Source: Eunapius fragilis (Eukaryota > Porifera > Demospongiae > Spongillida > Spongillidae). Taken from it: DNA of 64,000 nt. Under the pieces are notes generated by a model. The model made no database searches. It saw nothing but the letters and a program-made list of their open reading frames with translations, and was not told the DNA's origin. The stretch covers positions 5,354,607 through 5,418,606 of the forward strand of contig OY811988.1 of assembly GCA_963681505.1 (NCBI GenBank), in the 5' to 3' direction. A program made the translations under genes and the position numbers. Below are positions 12,001-22,169 of this stretch, one piece after another (position 1 is the first letter of the stretch; each line of letters opens with the position of its first letter).

Positions 12001-12703
12001 CTACAACAATTCACCTATGCTAGTGAGTTCTATAATTTACCGGTACAGTCAGGCATTGACGTCTGCATGCCTAAGGCTTTAAAGAATATGGTAACTGTGG
12101 AAAGATTATTTTACCCTGATAGCTACATGGTATTAGCCTTACTCATTCAACCAGAAGGACAAGATCGTTTTGCATTTCAACGTACTATTGATCAGGGTGA
12201 TGATGTACAGGATTGGCCTATACGTATGCAACACCATAGCAAGTGTAATGTAAAGGTGGGTGAGGGCTTTTATCAGCAAATTGTAGAATTTTGTAACAAC
12301 ACACATGATGGTGACATATATGTCAAGCATCAAATAGATAAGTATGGACGGTGCTCTGTCAATGGACAAACTTAATCAACAGACAGAGGTTCTATTGTTA
12401 AAGCAATGTTTGTTTTGAAAGATAAAAGTAATCTTCGTCCCTACTTCGGAATTATAAGGTTTTTTTTTCAAAATAAATATTATCATGTAAGATATTAACA
12501 AAAAAAGCATACTGAAAGGAAATGATCTAACTTATGTTACATGGATGGCATTCCAAACACCTGAGAGGGACAAGGTGTCCGGCCTCTACATGGTGAAGAA
12601 TTAGACGGAATAATAAGCCCCAGAAGATTCATCAATCGCTGTACACTTGTACCTATGGGAGAAAAAAGTACATTCTACTATGTTTCTGAACTCCCAATGT
12701 GAA
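9028..12703 (+). pseudogene. CACTA/EnSpm tnp2-type transposase, degenerate
   Basis: Exon 1 (9028-9225) encodes MSRSKKKETLFKCNCKMCKG, the N-terminal C-x-C-x2-C motif typical of animal EnSpm transposases, ending at GTAGGT. A second exon lies near 9412-9507 (donor GTGAAT). The main body (about 10079-12703) carries tnp2 landmarks in order: VVCPDDACNQLY, LLLNVDWFKPFKRSEYKV, LNLPREVRF, PALRKVSQFLG, GCSWCTF, ITDPMHTILLG, VVSDYGPPHVYWCFAYERMN, and a C-terminal RRFINRCTLVP tail. Lesions: an out-of-frame internal duplication (repeats at 10096 and 10160), a frameshift at the A-run near 10660, in-frame stops at 11017 and near 11114, frameshifts near 11222 and 11870, and breaks after 12372. A DDE transposase in life; clearly dead here. 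Confidence 0.85.
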
Positions 12704-13147
12704 CGATGCAGAAGTTTATGTCATGTATGCATGTGAATAATATCAATTTGTATGCATTAAGTCACACCAAGTATTATCGTCAGTTCATAAATCAATTTAA
12801 AAATCAATTTCATATAGAATCATGTGATAAATGCAACTCAAATACTACGCAGCATTTTATAAACGATTTGGTAACCGGAAACCATCTGCAAAACCGTGTA
12901 AATGATTTCCACACGCATATTCATAATGAAAAATCTATTAACTGATTTCTTATCATCTACGGAATAATTGCTGGATTCGCGGAACGATAAATCATAATGA
13001 AATCCAACATTTCATGTATTAAATCTACTAATAAATCAAAATTGATTTTCGGTCTTTTTTCCCTGTGGTCTTTCGAGGGTTACCCGCTTTCACAATTCAT
13101 AACTTGCCGTAGTGATATAGCTGTGTGCCACGAGGATTAGTAAATAA
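12704..13147. other. AT-rich DNA downstream of the CACTA relic
   Basis: No gene recognised. Presumably the 3' non-coding end of the CACTA copy; I could not identify its terminal inverted repeat. Confidence 0.35.
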
Positions 13148-13832
13148 ACAAGTAAATAAAAACATTCTCTACGAGAAAGTTGGTGGGATATAGGATTTGA
13201 TTATGACATTGGTGGTGTAAAAAGCAAGGAAACAAGGTCTTATCAGAAGGGAAAATGTCATAGTCCTATATTTAGCACACAAACAACACATGCCCTAGAA
13301 ATGTGCTAAATATAGGACTATGACATTTTCCCTTCTGATAAGACCTTGTTTCCTTGCTTTTTACACCACCAATGTCATAATCAAATCCTATATCCCACCA
13401 ACTTTCTCGTAGAGAATGTTTTTATTTACTTGTTTTCTTAATTTTTTTTTCATATATTATATAAAAGCGAGTCCTCCAGCCGATTCTGAAGCTATTGGTG
13501 AAAATTTCATCGCTTAAAAATGTTCCTGTCCTGAGTTATGCGTTGTCAAGAAGAAGGAGAAGGAGAAGAAGAAGAAGAATAAGAAGACGACCCGCCCCTT
13601 GTTCCGAGACTGGGTACGAGGACGGGCAGTACACTCTTGTTCTCAACAACCACGCGGTTCAGCGACATGAAACAAAAACGAAACTACTCATTTTTGACTT
13701 CTAGATCGATTGCTAAAACAAGCTACACGATCCGATCGTCGGGAGTGTTATTACAGACGGGTCGCGTTTTTTTAATGACATTCATAGTCGGGGTCAAATC
13801 CTATATGGAAGTTTCTAACGAAACTTCCGATA
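13148..13832 (+). mobile_element. Structured non-coding element, copy B
   Basis: Near-identical to 8003-8680 and in the same orientation: foldback 13148-13433, TATA-like box, purine-rich tract (with one or two extra triplets), terminal hairpin 13807-13828. The central loop of the foldback is inverted relative to copy A (ACAAACAACACATGCCC here, its reverse complement in A) while the flanking arms are the same. Homology stops at the same base (CTTCCGATA) in both copies. Confidence 0.75.
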
Positions 13833-14114
13833 GTGTAATGATGCCTCTTTTGTTTTAGGCTTTTAAATGGCGCTACTTTGTACCCAAACCTCACGTTTCT
13901 TAGCTCTGCATGGTTGTCAAGGACGTTGCTATTAAAGGGCATGATATCATGATTTCGGTTATAAACAACAAACGCCGTGAGCGGGGCGGGGCGGGGGGCG
14001 GGGGTTTGAGGGTTTTTGAACCTCCTTCCATAATATTATTCATAACAGACTATTACATGCTGCATTGAAGTGGTGTAAATCCGATTTTCAACCTACCCCC
14101 CACCCCCTCCACCG

Positions 14115-14145
<31 letters not shown>

Positions 14146-14205
14146 ATGGTACTTCCACGCCTGTAATACTGCGGTGAAGGTTTCCAAATGTATACTTCAA
14201 ATACA
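13833..14205. other. Intergenic DNA with G-rich and poly-C tracts
   Basis: A G-rich block at 13980-14006 (GGGGCGGGGCGGGGGGCGGGGG) could form a quadruplex, and a poly-C run of more than 25 bases lies at about 14116-14145. No gene seen. Confidence 0.5.
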
Positions 14206-14253
14206 TGCAGTACTAATTCAGCTGCAGCTGCATTGGAGGGTGTACTGTGTAGT
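14206..14253 (+). pseudogene. Relic of the FGF-like gene (signal peptide end)
   Basis: TGCAGTACTAATTCAGCTGC and the following GCATTGGAGGGTGTACTGTGTAG match about 48 bp of both FGF-like genes at the end of the signal peptide and start of the mature protein (C-S-T-x-S-A-x-A-A-L-E-G-V-L). Homology ends on both sides, so this is a small orphan piece of a third coding copy. Confidence 0.65.
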
Positions 14254-14387
14254 ACTGTGGCCCGGTAGGTCACAATGGACATATATAGAGCTGCTAACAT
14301 CGAACATAAAGCTGTTGACGAAGAGCATGCATAAAGCATAGCGCCGCATAGAACAGTCGACACAGTGACATAGTTGAGAGTGGCTCA

Positions 14388-14600
14388 CTAATCACGGTTC
14401 CGGTCAATATCCAGCCGCCAAGGGTATCTCCCGATCCGGTAATGGGCAGGTCGCTCCAGCACGGTCACGATCAATATTTGACCGTCGAAGGTCGTGAATA
14501 TCGAGTCGACGGTCACGGCTGGCAGTCCTTTGCCGATTACCTGAAACTGCAGACTCTTTTGTACTGAAGCCACGATATTGATGCTTGCACGGGCAGCTAA
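14388..14600 (-). CDS. Possible orphan exon, unknown
   Basis: Open frame encoding a sequence of protein-like composition (VASVQKSLQFQVIGKGLPA, then TVDSIFTTFDGQILIV and HYRIGRYPWRLDI) ending at a stop at 14388. I do not recognise it. No clear acceptor or promoter was found, and overlapping frames are also open, so this could be chance. Confidence 0.25.
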   Translation of the reverse strand, partial: LAARASINIVASVQKSLQFQVIGKGLPAVTVDSIFTTFDGQILIVTVLERPAHYRIGRYPWRLDIDRNRD

Positions 14601-14649
14601 GCTTCAGTGAAACAGAAAATCGTAGATGACAATCAACTGGCAGAATCAA

Positions 14650-15651
14650 GGACGCTACGCGTTGATAATAGGCCTTTTACCGCTGACGTCTCACATGAAT
14701 TAGGGGGGTCAAGTTTTAAATATTATAACTTCACCATCATCGTTAAAGTTTCGTAAAGAAGTAATTATCATACGTTTAATTTTTGCTGCATTTCGCGACG
14801 GAGCTTTGCAAGGGACTTCTATACAGCGGATCGTAGTTGTCAATGAATTTTTCAATTTTAGCGGTCTTATTTTCATATCTCAGTTTCTGGTAAGTCTGCA
14901 CAACTCTGCACGCACAAATGCTACTCTCTAAAAAAAAAAAAAAAGATTCTTTTCCGGGTCTTTATATCGCAATAAGCACGCGAAGTCGCGCAATGACACA
15001 TGAGACGCTATATATACTGACGCTGTCCCTATATGCGAGATATAAAATATTACACTAAGAAATCCAGCAAGAGCTAACAGAGACAGCGGATCAACCTCCG
15101 GGCGCAAGCTGATCTGTTACATTTCAGACTTATGGCACTGACCAGCCGGCAAGCTATTAAGATTTGAATTCTGATTTCTCCAATATATACAAATAATATT
15201 TTTCAAAGCAGCAATCACAACACGCGCTGCACGCATGGTACACAGCGAATAAAACAACGTATCCGGCTGTAAACTATTGTTAAAGCACTCATTTGCTCCT
15301 TCTAATAACAAACCTAACATCAGACTGCTGTAATACGCTCATAATTGGTTCCTGCAACTACTATCTTAAGGCACTTCAAGTGTTTATAATAATTGGATCC
15401 TGCAATTGATTATCTTAAAGACACTTCCATCCCTAGGGCCGTATATAGATAGACGGGATTCGACCGGAAGCAGATTTAAAACCCGCTTATGGATAATTTA
15501 TCGTTTAAGTTTGTATTCACGAGGCATATGAATTTCGCTATTCGAGTGTTTTAAAAGTAGGAGGGGCGGCAGCGTACCATATCGTTACAGGGTAAGTGTG
15601 TTGCAAGATCCATGAAATAAGTATATAAACACCAATAGCAGTTACGCCGGA
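14650..15651. other. Upstream region of CABIT-SAM gene 1
   Basis: No gene recognised. A TATA-like GTATATAAAC (15621-15630) lies only about 30 bp before the ATG at 15652; if used, the transcript would have almost no leader, so either a further upstream start site is used or this box is not functional. Confidence 0.35.
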
Positions 15652-18127
15652 ATGTCTGCACGACCTAAGCCCACACCACTCCCACGAAAACAACATCACC
15701 AGCAGCAGCCCGAAGTGCCCCCAAAACCACCTAGGTCGCCTCTCGTGCGCGAGACGGCAGCCGAAGCCTCCGCGAGTGGGTTTGAAGGTGGTTCTTTCCG
15801 TGCCCCCCTGACTCCCCAATTGCGACGAGCTGATCATGATATGCCCTTTAAAGACTGTTCCGTGAGGCGCTCTGCAAGCTTCGACGACTGCAGTAGACTC
15901 GCAAGGGGACGTGGATCCTCCTTGTCACGTGACGTATGGCTAAAGAACGCCAAAGCCAATCACTCTCCTTCCTCGCTGGCCAAATTCGTGAACACTCACC
16001 AAAACGACTTTCCCATGTCTGTGGAGGTAAAGGGCGGGTCCCAACCGGGCGTAGCGGTGGGTACGATTTACAGCTTTCACTTCATTAAGAGTACTAGAGT
16101 CGTTCACGTCCAAGATAACAAGGGGGCGGACCTGTTTAGCATCCCGCTAAACTCGTCCGTCCAAATCGGCATTGTGTACCCACCTATTTTGAACTCGGAC
16201 AATCAGATCTGCGGCGACGTCACGTTCAAGGGCGGCAAAGAATTAATGGCTGCCGATCCTTTGCCCAAGATTGTGCGAGCCGTCACTGCCCACGCGGACG
16301 GCAACCCGGTCTCCTCGGTCGCTGAGAACGAACTTCTGATAGTGAAGAACATCCGCGGCAAATCTCGCCCATTTGGTCGTCAGACTCTGCTGGTGTACAG
16401 TGTGGACAACAACTCGTCGAAAATGATACGTGAAAACTGCAGCTCCTTGTTCGCGACGAGGCCTGAACATGTGTTGGTTTATCCAGTTGAGTTTTTCGCG
16501 CACTATCACGACGAATTGCCACTGAAATCTGTACTCAAGTTCGACAGCAACCAGCAGGCGGCAGGCGACAATCCCACGTTTATACTGGCAACCGAAGTAG
16601 TGACGCTTGCTAGCCACGGGATCGCCCGCTCGGTCATTGCAACGCCGCACAGCGGAAAACTGGCAACGGCGGTCAAGAACTCGCCGGTGCTGGAGATTCC
16701 GGTTGACGCGGACGTGGAGGTAGAGAAGGCCTCAATAGCAGAGAGCGAAGAGCTTTGCGCCGAGTCTCTGGCTATCATTCGCGACTTCGATCCCACTCGC
16801 GTGAGCCTGTGCGCGACACCGACGAACCAGAAGGTTAATATCCGTCACGGTTACGAGAAAATCGGCCTTGAGTTGGAATCGACCCTGCTCCAAAGGCGGC
16901 CCGCCCAGGCAAGGGTACCTGAAATGGAAGGAGCGTACTCGACCCCACGTGACTCCGTGGACGGGTCGAATACAATCCCCCATCCGGTGTGGGCGGGGCC
17001 ACCGAACCACGCTACGTCGGTCAAACGCAGCGGAAGCGTTGACGTGTTGGGCCAGCTGAATGCGTTGCAGAGGGCTGTGGAGATTATGCAGAGTCAGGTG
17101 AACAGCGTGGAAGGACTGTCTAGGAAGAACAACACCATTGCCGGCCTGCTCAAGGCAGAGATAGCGCAAATCACAAAAGTTACCCAGCAGCTAATGTTGA
17201 GGATGGATGCGCTGTTGCCTCCCGGGCAACAGGGGGTTCCCCCTCAAATGGCTCCAGCTGCTGCGCCGCAAGTACCCGTAGTACCACCCACCGACGCAGT
17301 TAAAGACAAGAACAAGGAAGATCTAGCACGGCTGTCTTCTGAAGAGGTAAATCCTTAATTATAACTCTAAGGAAATTTGAGGGACTGGTATCGTGTAGTG
17401 GAACGACGCGCATGGCACGTGAGGTGAGCACACGGCTGTATACAATTAATTGTTCAGAGCCTAAGTAGGTCCCAGTTTGATAACGTGAATGGGTTGATAA
17501 GCTATAATTATTCCGCTTCCATTCATGCTGGTACAAGTAATATATATATATATATATATATAATATATATATATATATACTTAGCAGCTCACAGAATATT
17601 AAAAAACATGACAAATTACTTAGATATGCTTATGTACTAACTCTAGTACTATGAACGTTTTCATCGTGATTTAATAAGATTCATCGCGATGAATACTGGA
17701 TGCTCCGCCATCCTGACTATAGGGCATATAATATACGCATATCAGAAACATATAGCATATATGGTATGACTGCGTTGTTTACTGTCTATTGTTGATTTTA
17801 CTATCACCGGTAACATTCAGACGTTAAGAAGGAACCTAATAATACCAAGCTATCACAGTTAGCTTCATGCATATGTGATCATGCGTGTCATTGCTTTTAT
17901 CACAGCTTACGACATTGTTGGACTATATGAATTTGGGACAATACAAGGAATCCTTTATGGCAGAGAGCATAACCGGAGAGGTATTGGCCGAGTGTGACGA
18001 GGAGGACATCCTGGAGTATGAACTTGGGGTGAAGACAAAGTTACATCGCATAAAATTTATGAAACTAATAGCGGGGTGTTACCCTGTGGCGAGCATAATG
18101 AGAGGAGAGGTCTTACCCCAGATTTGA
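15652..18127 (+). CDS. CABIT-SAM adaptor protein 1 (GAREM-like)
   Basis: Two exons, 15652-17346 and 17906-18127, joined in phase 0 (GAAGAG|GTAAAT ... TTATCACAG|CTTACG), giving about 638 aa. Order: proline-rich SH3-ligand-like N-terminus (PKPTPLPRK and PEVPPKPPRSP, 5-31); Ser/Arg-rich linker with RRSASF; CABIT-type domain from about 105 (SPSSLAKFV, DFPMSVEV) to about 365; a linker; coiled coil about 465-522 (LNALQRAVEIMQSQV); Pro/Ala stretch; then the SAM domain on the last exon (LTTLLDYMNLGQYKESF, GEVLAECDEEDILEYELGV, KLHRIKFMKLI). CABIT plus C-terminal SAM is the architecture of GAREM, a cytoplasmic adaptor between receptor tyrosine kinases, GRB2 and ERK in vertebrates. The function here is inferred from that resemblance. 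Closest relative in the window is gene 2. Confidence 0.8.
17538..17580. repeat. (TA)n microsatellite in CABIT-SAM1 intron
   Basis: About 40 bp of alternating TA with one AA slip, inside the 559-bp intron of the upstream gene. Confidence 0.9.
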
Positions 18128-19469
18128 GCAAGATTTAAATATTTATTTGTGTAGTAGATCTACTTAGTTTGTACTGATAATTATATAATGGATGTATACT
18201 GAAATCATTTGATGCTGTCGTGCATGCAGTAATATATACTTTATGCGTGCATCAGTGAAAATGTACAGGGGCAGTCCTCATTGCATGACGAGAGGTCTTA
18301 GACTAACTAGTGCACTTTATGTAAAGGGGCAGTTTAGTTGTACAGTTATAGAGGAAGAATAATTGGTATAGGACCAAAATGGCAGCTTGGCTACTGACCA
18401 TAAATGGTAATGTCTCGTAGTTTGGCATCTACGTACCTTATCTAGGGACCACCTCAAATAATGGTTACATGTATTATAAAAGCTGACCAAGGTCACCAAG
18501 TTAATGGACAAAGAATTAGTAAACACAGAATAATATATGGAACGTTCTATGAGATCTTGATAGCGGTAACTGTCGATTTATTCTAAAACTCAAATAATTA
18601 TATCTTATGACCGTTTAAACGCTATCAATTTCCTATTTCAAGACATACTGACTAACAAACCAAATTTTATTCCTTGGACCACTTCCCTTGAGAACATTCG
18701 AAGGTGTTACCCCCAGGATTCAAAATGTAAACATCCTTCTGGAGAAGAATCCAATCACTTCAATCGGTGTATACGTAGTAGAAGATTCCTGTCGCTATTG
18801 AGTTGTCCTGCTCGTTAATTTTTACTCTGCCCAAAAGATACAGCTGTGCAAATTGCGTGCATATTTTCCCGCTCGATTCCTGCCAATGTTTAAGGTATTA
18901 CGCCGCTCGTGATTTCGATCGTGGACCATCATAAGTGGCGTGATCATGCCCCACCCTTGCCCTTTGATTAACCCCTTAAACCTAGCAACCCCATACCTTA
19001 CCTACCCCGCTCCTTATCCCAGCTACCCAGCCCCCCTTTTACCCCCTGTTCCTTACCTTAGCTACCGCGCCCCTTACATCTTCAAACCGCAAATTTGCAA
19101 ACCACGTGACACGCTTAGGTTAGAGTGCAAGGTGCAAGTGTTGTAATGTTTCAGTGTAAATTAGTTACCTTGGTCCAACATACAAAATCATGTCATTGCT
19201 TTATATTGTAGTAAATTTAGTGTGTAGACTGCATCCAGTTGCCACAAAGAACTAGATGATCTCGCTTCAATGTCAGATTAACACTTCGCTTCAAACCATA
19301 TTGCGAGAAGACACACTTATGATATGAAAAAGCTTCAGTACAACACAGTATACTATTGAAGTATAGCATGGATAAAAGGATCATCCTCTGGTAATCATAC
19401 GTGCCAAGAAGGTTTTTGAATATGTGAACAAATCCCATCCTGCTAAAATAGCGCTTGAGGAGCTCAATT
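18128..19469. other. 3' flank of CABIT-SAM1 and intergenic DNA
   Basis: No gene recognised. At about 18950-19075 there is a degenerate pyrimidine-rich tandem (CCTTACCTACCCCG, CCTTATCCCAGCTACCC and variants), similar in style to the pyrimidine tracts near 58840-58920. Confidence 0.4.
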
Positions 19470-20795
19470 GGTCAGTGCAGTGGGTGCTTTGAAAGTAATA
19501 ATTGATGTGCCACAGCGATGGAAATCTATTATTATGCTGTTAGGCCGATTACTGGAGCTCTGCATGGTCTTTCTTACGCCTAACATATTCACAACAAGTA
19601 AAGCCTTTTGTAATTGAAGCAGATCATGAACTGTTGCTTCGGTTATATTCTTTGATGGCACCAGTTGCTGACTTGATTACATCTGCACAAGGAGGGAAAC
19701 ACCCAGGAACTCCATCAGTTATGTAGAAGACTGTTGCTCTTCGAGCAACAGTCCTAGGGATGAAATAATTGATCCAGCGATCAAACCAGCTGGCATTCAA
19801 CAATGTATTGCTCCATGTAACTTGCATCCTGTTACCCGGGAGACACGCAGAAAGCTGTTTCATGCAATTGATGTCCGCTTTCTCCAAAGGTATTCTTCTA
19901 TGACTGACAGGTCACTTATGCTCGACTGTTGTGCATTCCTCTACCCTCCTTTGTCCAAGCTTCCATATGTATCATCCTCTCTACCAACGTTCCATCAAGT
20001 GATGCTTGCACAGTAGAGCATGTGCGCACAACAACAGCCATCTTGCACTGCAGCAATACTTGCTGGTGCTAGTGGAGTTAGAAAGTTTTCATAGTTCGTG
20101 CTGGGGCATGCCATCATGTAGATACATCACTCTCGCCTTTGTTTGGTCCTCAAGCTGAACCTGAAAGTGCAGTAGATGCACATATTCCTCCACATATATG
20201 ATATATGGCTGAATGCTGGCCAGTGTCGTCCAGACGAGTCTGACGTTCTGAAGTATTGGCGTCTTAAAAAGGCTGACTACCCAACATTCATAACAATGTC
20301 TGAACTAAACTGAACTATTCTTTCATCGGTGTATCTGAGTACACTTTAATATTATTGGCAAATAAATAACATTCAATAGCAAGCATCCTACAGATCAAAG
20401 AAACACGTGTATATACATAAATTCAAGATTTTCTATTATAATTCTTGCAAATCAGAATAGTTCAGTTTAATTCAGACACTGTTTAAATTTGGCAGTCGTT
20501 GCATTTTTTGGTTTTGCCGTATCAGCAGCTGGAATTGAACGCAGTGCTGGAAGCACAATCACTGTAAGGAGGAACAATCTAAATAATGCACTGAATCGCT
20601 GACATGATGCTGTTTCTGCATTTGAATCCTGAGGAAATTCCTGCTTTGGAGCATGTAAAGGAGTTGTCTGATCATATTGCTTTAGGAACTCTGGTCCCTG
20701 TTCGCTTTCAGGGTGAACAGTATCGTGCTGTACAAGCTCTCAGTAGTGATGATTTGATTGAGGCAGCACTTGAGTGTGATGATCATGATGGCTAG
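19470..20795 (+). pseudogene. hAT-type transposase, degenerate
   Basis: Fragments in order along the plus strand: DVPQRWKSIIMLLGRLLEL (the V-P-x-R-W-x-S...M-L-x-R-x-x-E motif of hAT transposases), VIEADHELLLRLYSLMAPV, HPVTRETRRKLFHAIDVRF, LKYWRLKKADYPTF, then FAVSAAGIERSAGSTI with RRNNLNNAL, matching the S-S-A-x-x-E-R-x-F-S-x-A-G...R-x-x-L core of the hAT C-terminal dimerisation region. The tail MMLFLHLNPEEIPALEHV is open to 20795. Frameshifts and stops separate the pieces. A retrotransposon follows 35 bp downstream. Confidence 0.65.
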
Positions 20796-20829
20796 ATTGA
20801 GATTGTAACTGATTTGGCAATGTATATTT

Positions 20830-21156
20830 AAGTGTTGGTTTAGGTACTAAACTTTGTTTAATGTTTTGGGGGTATGCGAGCAATATGCTAAAATCCCCAG
20901 GGTTGTACCCCCTGGGAAAGCCTTACTTCCATTCAACCCTGAGCCTAGGGAAAGCCTCGCCTCCATTCAAACCTAAAGCCCTTAAAGTCTGGGATAAGTC
21001 TCACTTACATTCAATAAATCCCCTCATCCAATCTAACACATTATCCCAAAGATATTGACACCTGATATGGTTCCAGGTCACACACATGTATATAAAGGAT
21101 GGTAAGGTGGGCAGCAATCACTCAGACCAAAGCCAAGTCTGCCAGCTGCATTGTTT
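20830..21156 (+). repeat. Split direct repeat A1
   Basis: 327 bp, starting AAGTGTTGGTTTAGGTACTA and ending CCAGCTGCATTGTTT; matched at a constant 4531-bp offset by A2 (25361-25687). Confidence 0.95.
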
Positions 21157-22169
21157 CGTCACGACAAAGCCTAATGCGCCTCACATGCGAGGCACTCCGC
21201 CTCAAACTGATGCAGGCTCACCTCGCCACCACCGGCAACAAAGCGGACCTCGTGGAGCGACTTCTCCAGCACGAGGCAAGCTACGTACAAGGATCGTCTG
21301 GTCTCCCCGCGAGGTCAGGAGGTTCCGAATCTACCGTCTCCGACTCCATGGACGGTACGGACGATGCGGATCAGGACGAGACCACCAGTCGCTACTCGCT
21401 TGCCGCATCGAACCTGGCCATCGGCACGCCCACACCCGACGGTTCCAGCGAAACGTCGGAGGACAGCCTCGGCGACCAGACAGCATGCGAGGACGTTGCT
21501 CCTCCACGCGGCACTCGGCGAAAGCATCAGAGACCTCAACGACCAGCAGTCTCTCGAGCTCGGCGAACCCTCCACTGCTCCCCAGCGGGTGCAGCGCGGA
21601 TAAGCCGAATGCACAGCGTCACCGCCCACGGGAAAGCGCACTCTCCCGACGACAGTGCAATAAGCACCGAGCCAGCCACCTCAAAAGGGGCTCGCCAGCA
21701 CCCTTCAAAGAGCAAATCCCCCGCCAGGAAACGACGCCGTAGACGATCTATGTCATCCGCTAGCAGCTCCACTTCCAGCAGCTTGGACAGCTCCAGCAGC
21801 TTCGGAAGTTCGTCGTCCGAGTCCAGCGACTCTGACGCACGGAGGAAGAAGCGGAAGTCGAAGTCCAAGCGGCACAAGAGGCACCATCACTCGAAGTCGC
21901 GGGACCGCAGCTCCCTGAACGCTCCCTTCACCACCATGGTCCCTACTCCTTCGAGGCGCGAAGTGAAGAGGATCAAGAAGGGTAAGTACGCCCATTTTGA
22001 TAAACTCCTTTCCCCCATAGACGACCCTTTCTCGCTCCCTGTGGGAAAGCGCAAAGGGAAGGACAGACGCCAAGTATGCGACCTTGGCAGCTGGTTCGAG
22101 GCCTGGAATATATTCATTGCCATCCGGGTCCAGATCGCCCCCAACACCGCACTTGAGCTGCTTCCCTGA
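21099..22169 (+). CDS. Gag-like ORF with SAP domain
   Basis: 356 codons open, starting inside A1. Residues about 28-58 form a SAP motif (LTCEALRLKLMQAHL, GNKADLVERLL), a nucleic-acid-binding helix-loop-helix. A long low-complexity region follows: acidic/Ser-rich, then Ser tracts and a Lys/Arg/His-rich stretch (RRKKRKSKSKRHKRHHHSK). Likely the structural, nucleic-acid-binding protein of the retrotransposon. The frame ends at 22169 just after ALELLP; the adjacent frame continues LRYDKLFRQAAARNDQQAL without a break, so a frameshift probably separates this ORF from its natural C-terminus. Confidence 0.7.
   Translation: MVRWAAITQTKAKSASCIVSSRQSLMRLTCEALRLKLMQAHLATTGNKADLVERLLQHEASYVQGSSGLPARSGGSESTVSDSMDGTDDADQDETTSRYSLAASNLAIGTPTPDGSSETSEDSLGDQTACEDVAPPRGTRRKHQRPQRPAVSRARRTLHCSPAGAARISRMHSVTAHGKAHSPDDSAISTEPATSKGARQHPSKSKSPARKRRRRRSMSSASSSTSSSLDSSSSFGSSSSESSDSDARRKKRKSKSKRHKRHHHSKSRDRSSLNAPFTTMVPTPSRREVKRIKKGKYAHFDKLLSPIDDPFSLPVGKRKGKDRRQVCDLGSWFEAWNIFIAIRVQIAPNTALELLP

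Noticed and set aside
14088-14363. 91-aa minus-strand ORF with a Gly run
   Set aside because: The Gly run is the poly-C tract; the remainder overlaps the FGF-like relic in antisense.
16243-17169. Antisense ORFs within CABIT-SAM gene 1
   Set aside because: Shadows of the plus-strand coding frame, with no domain features.
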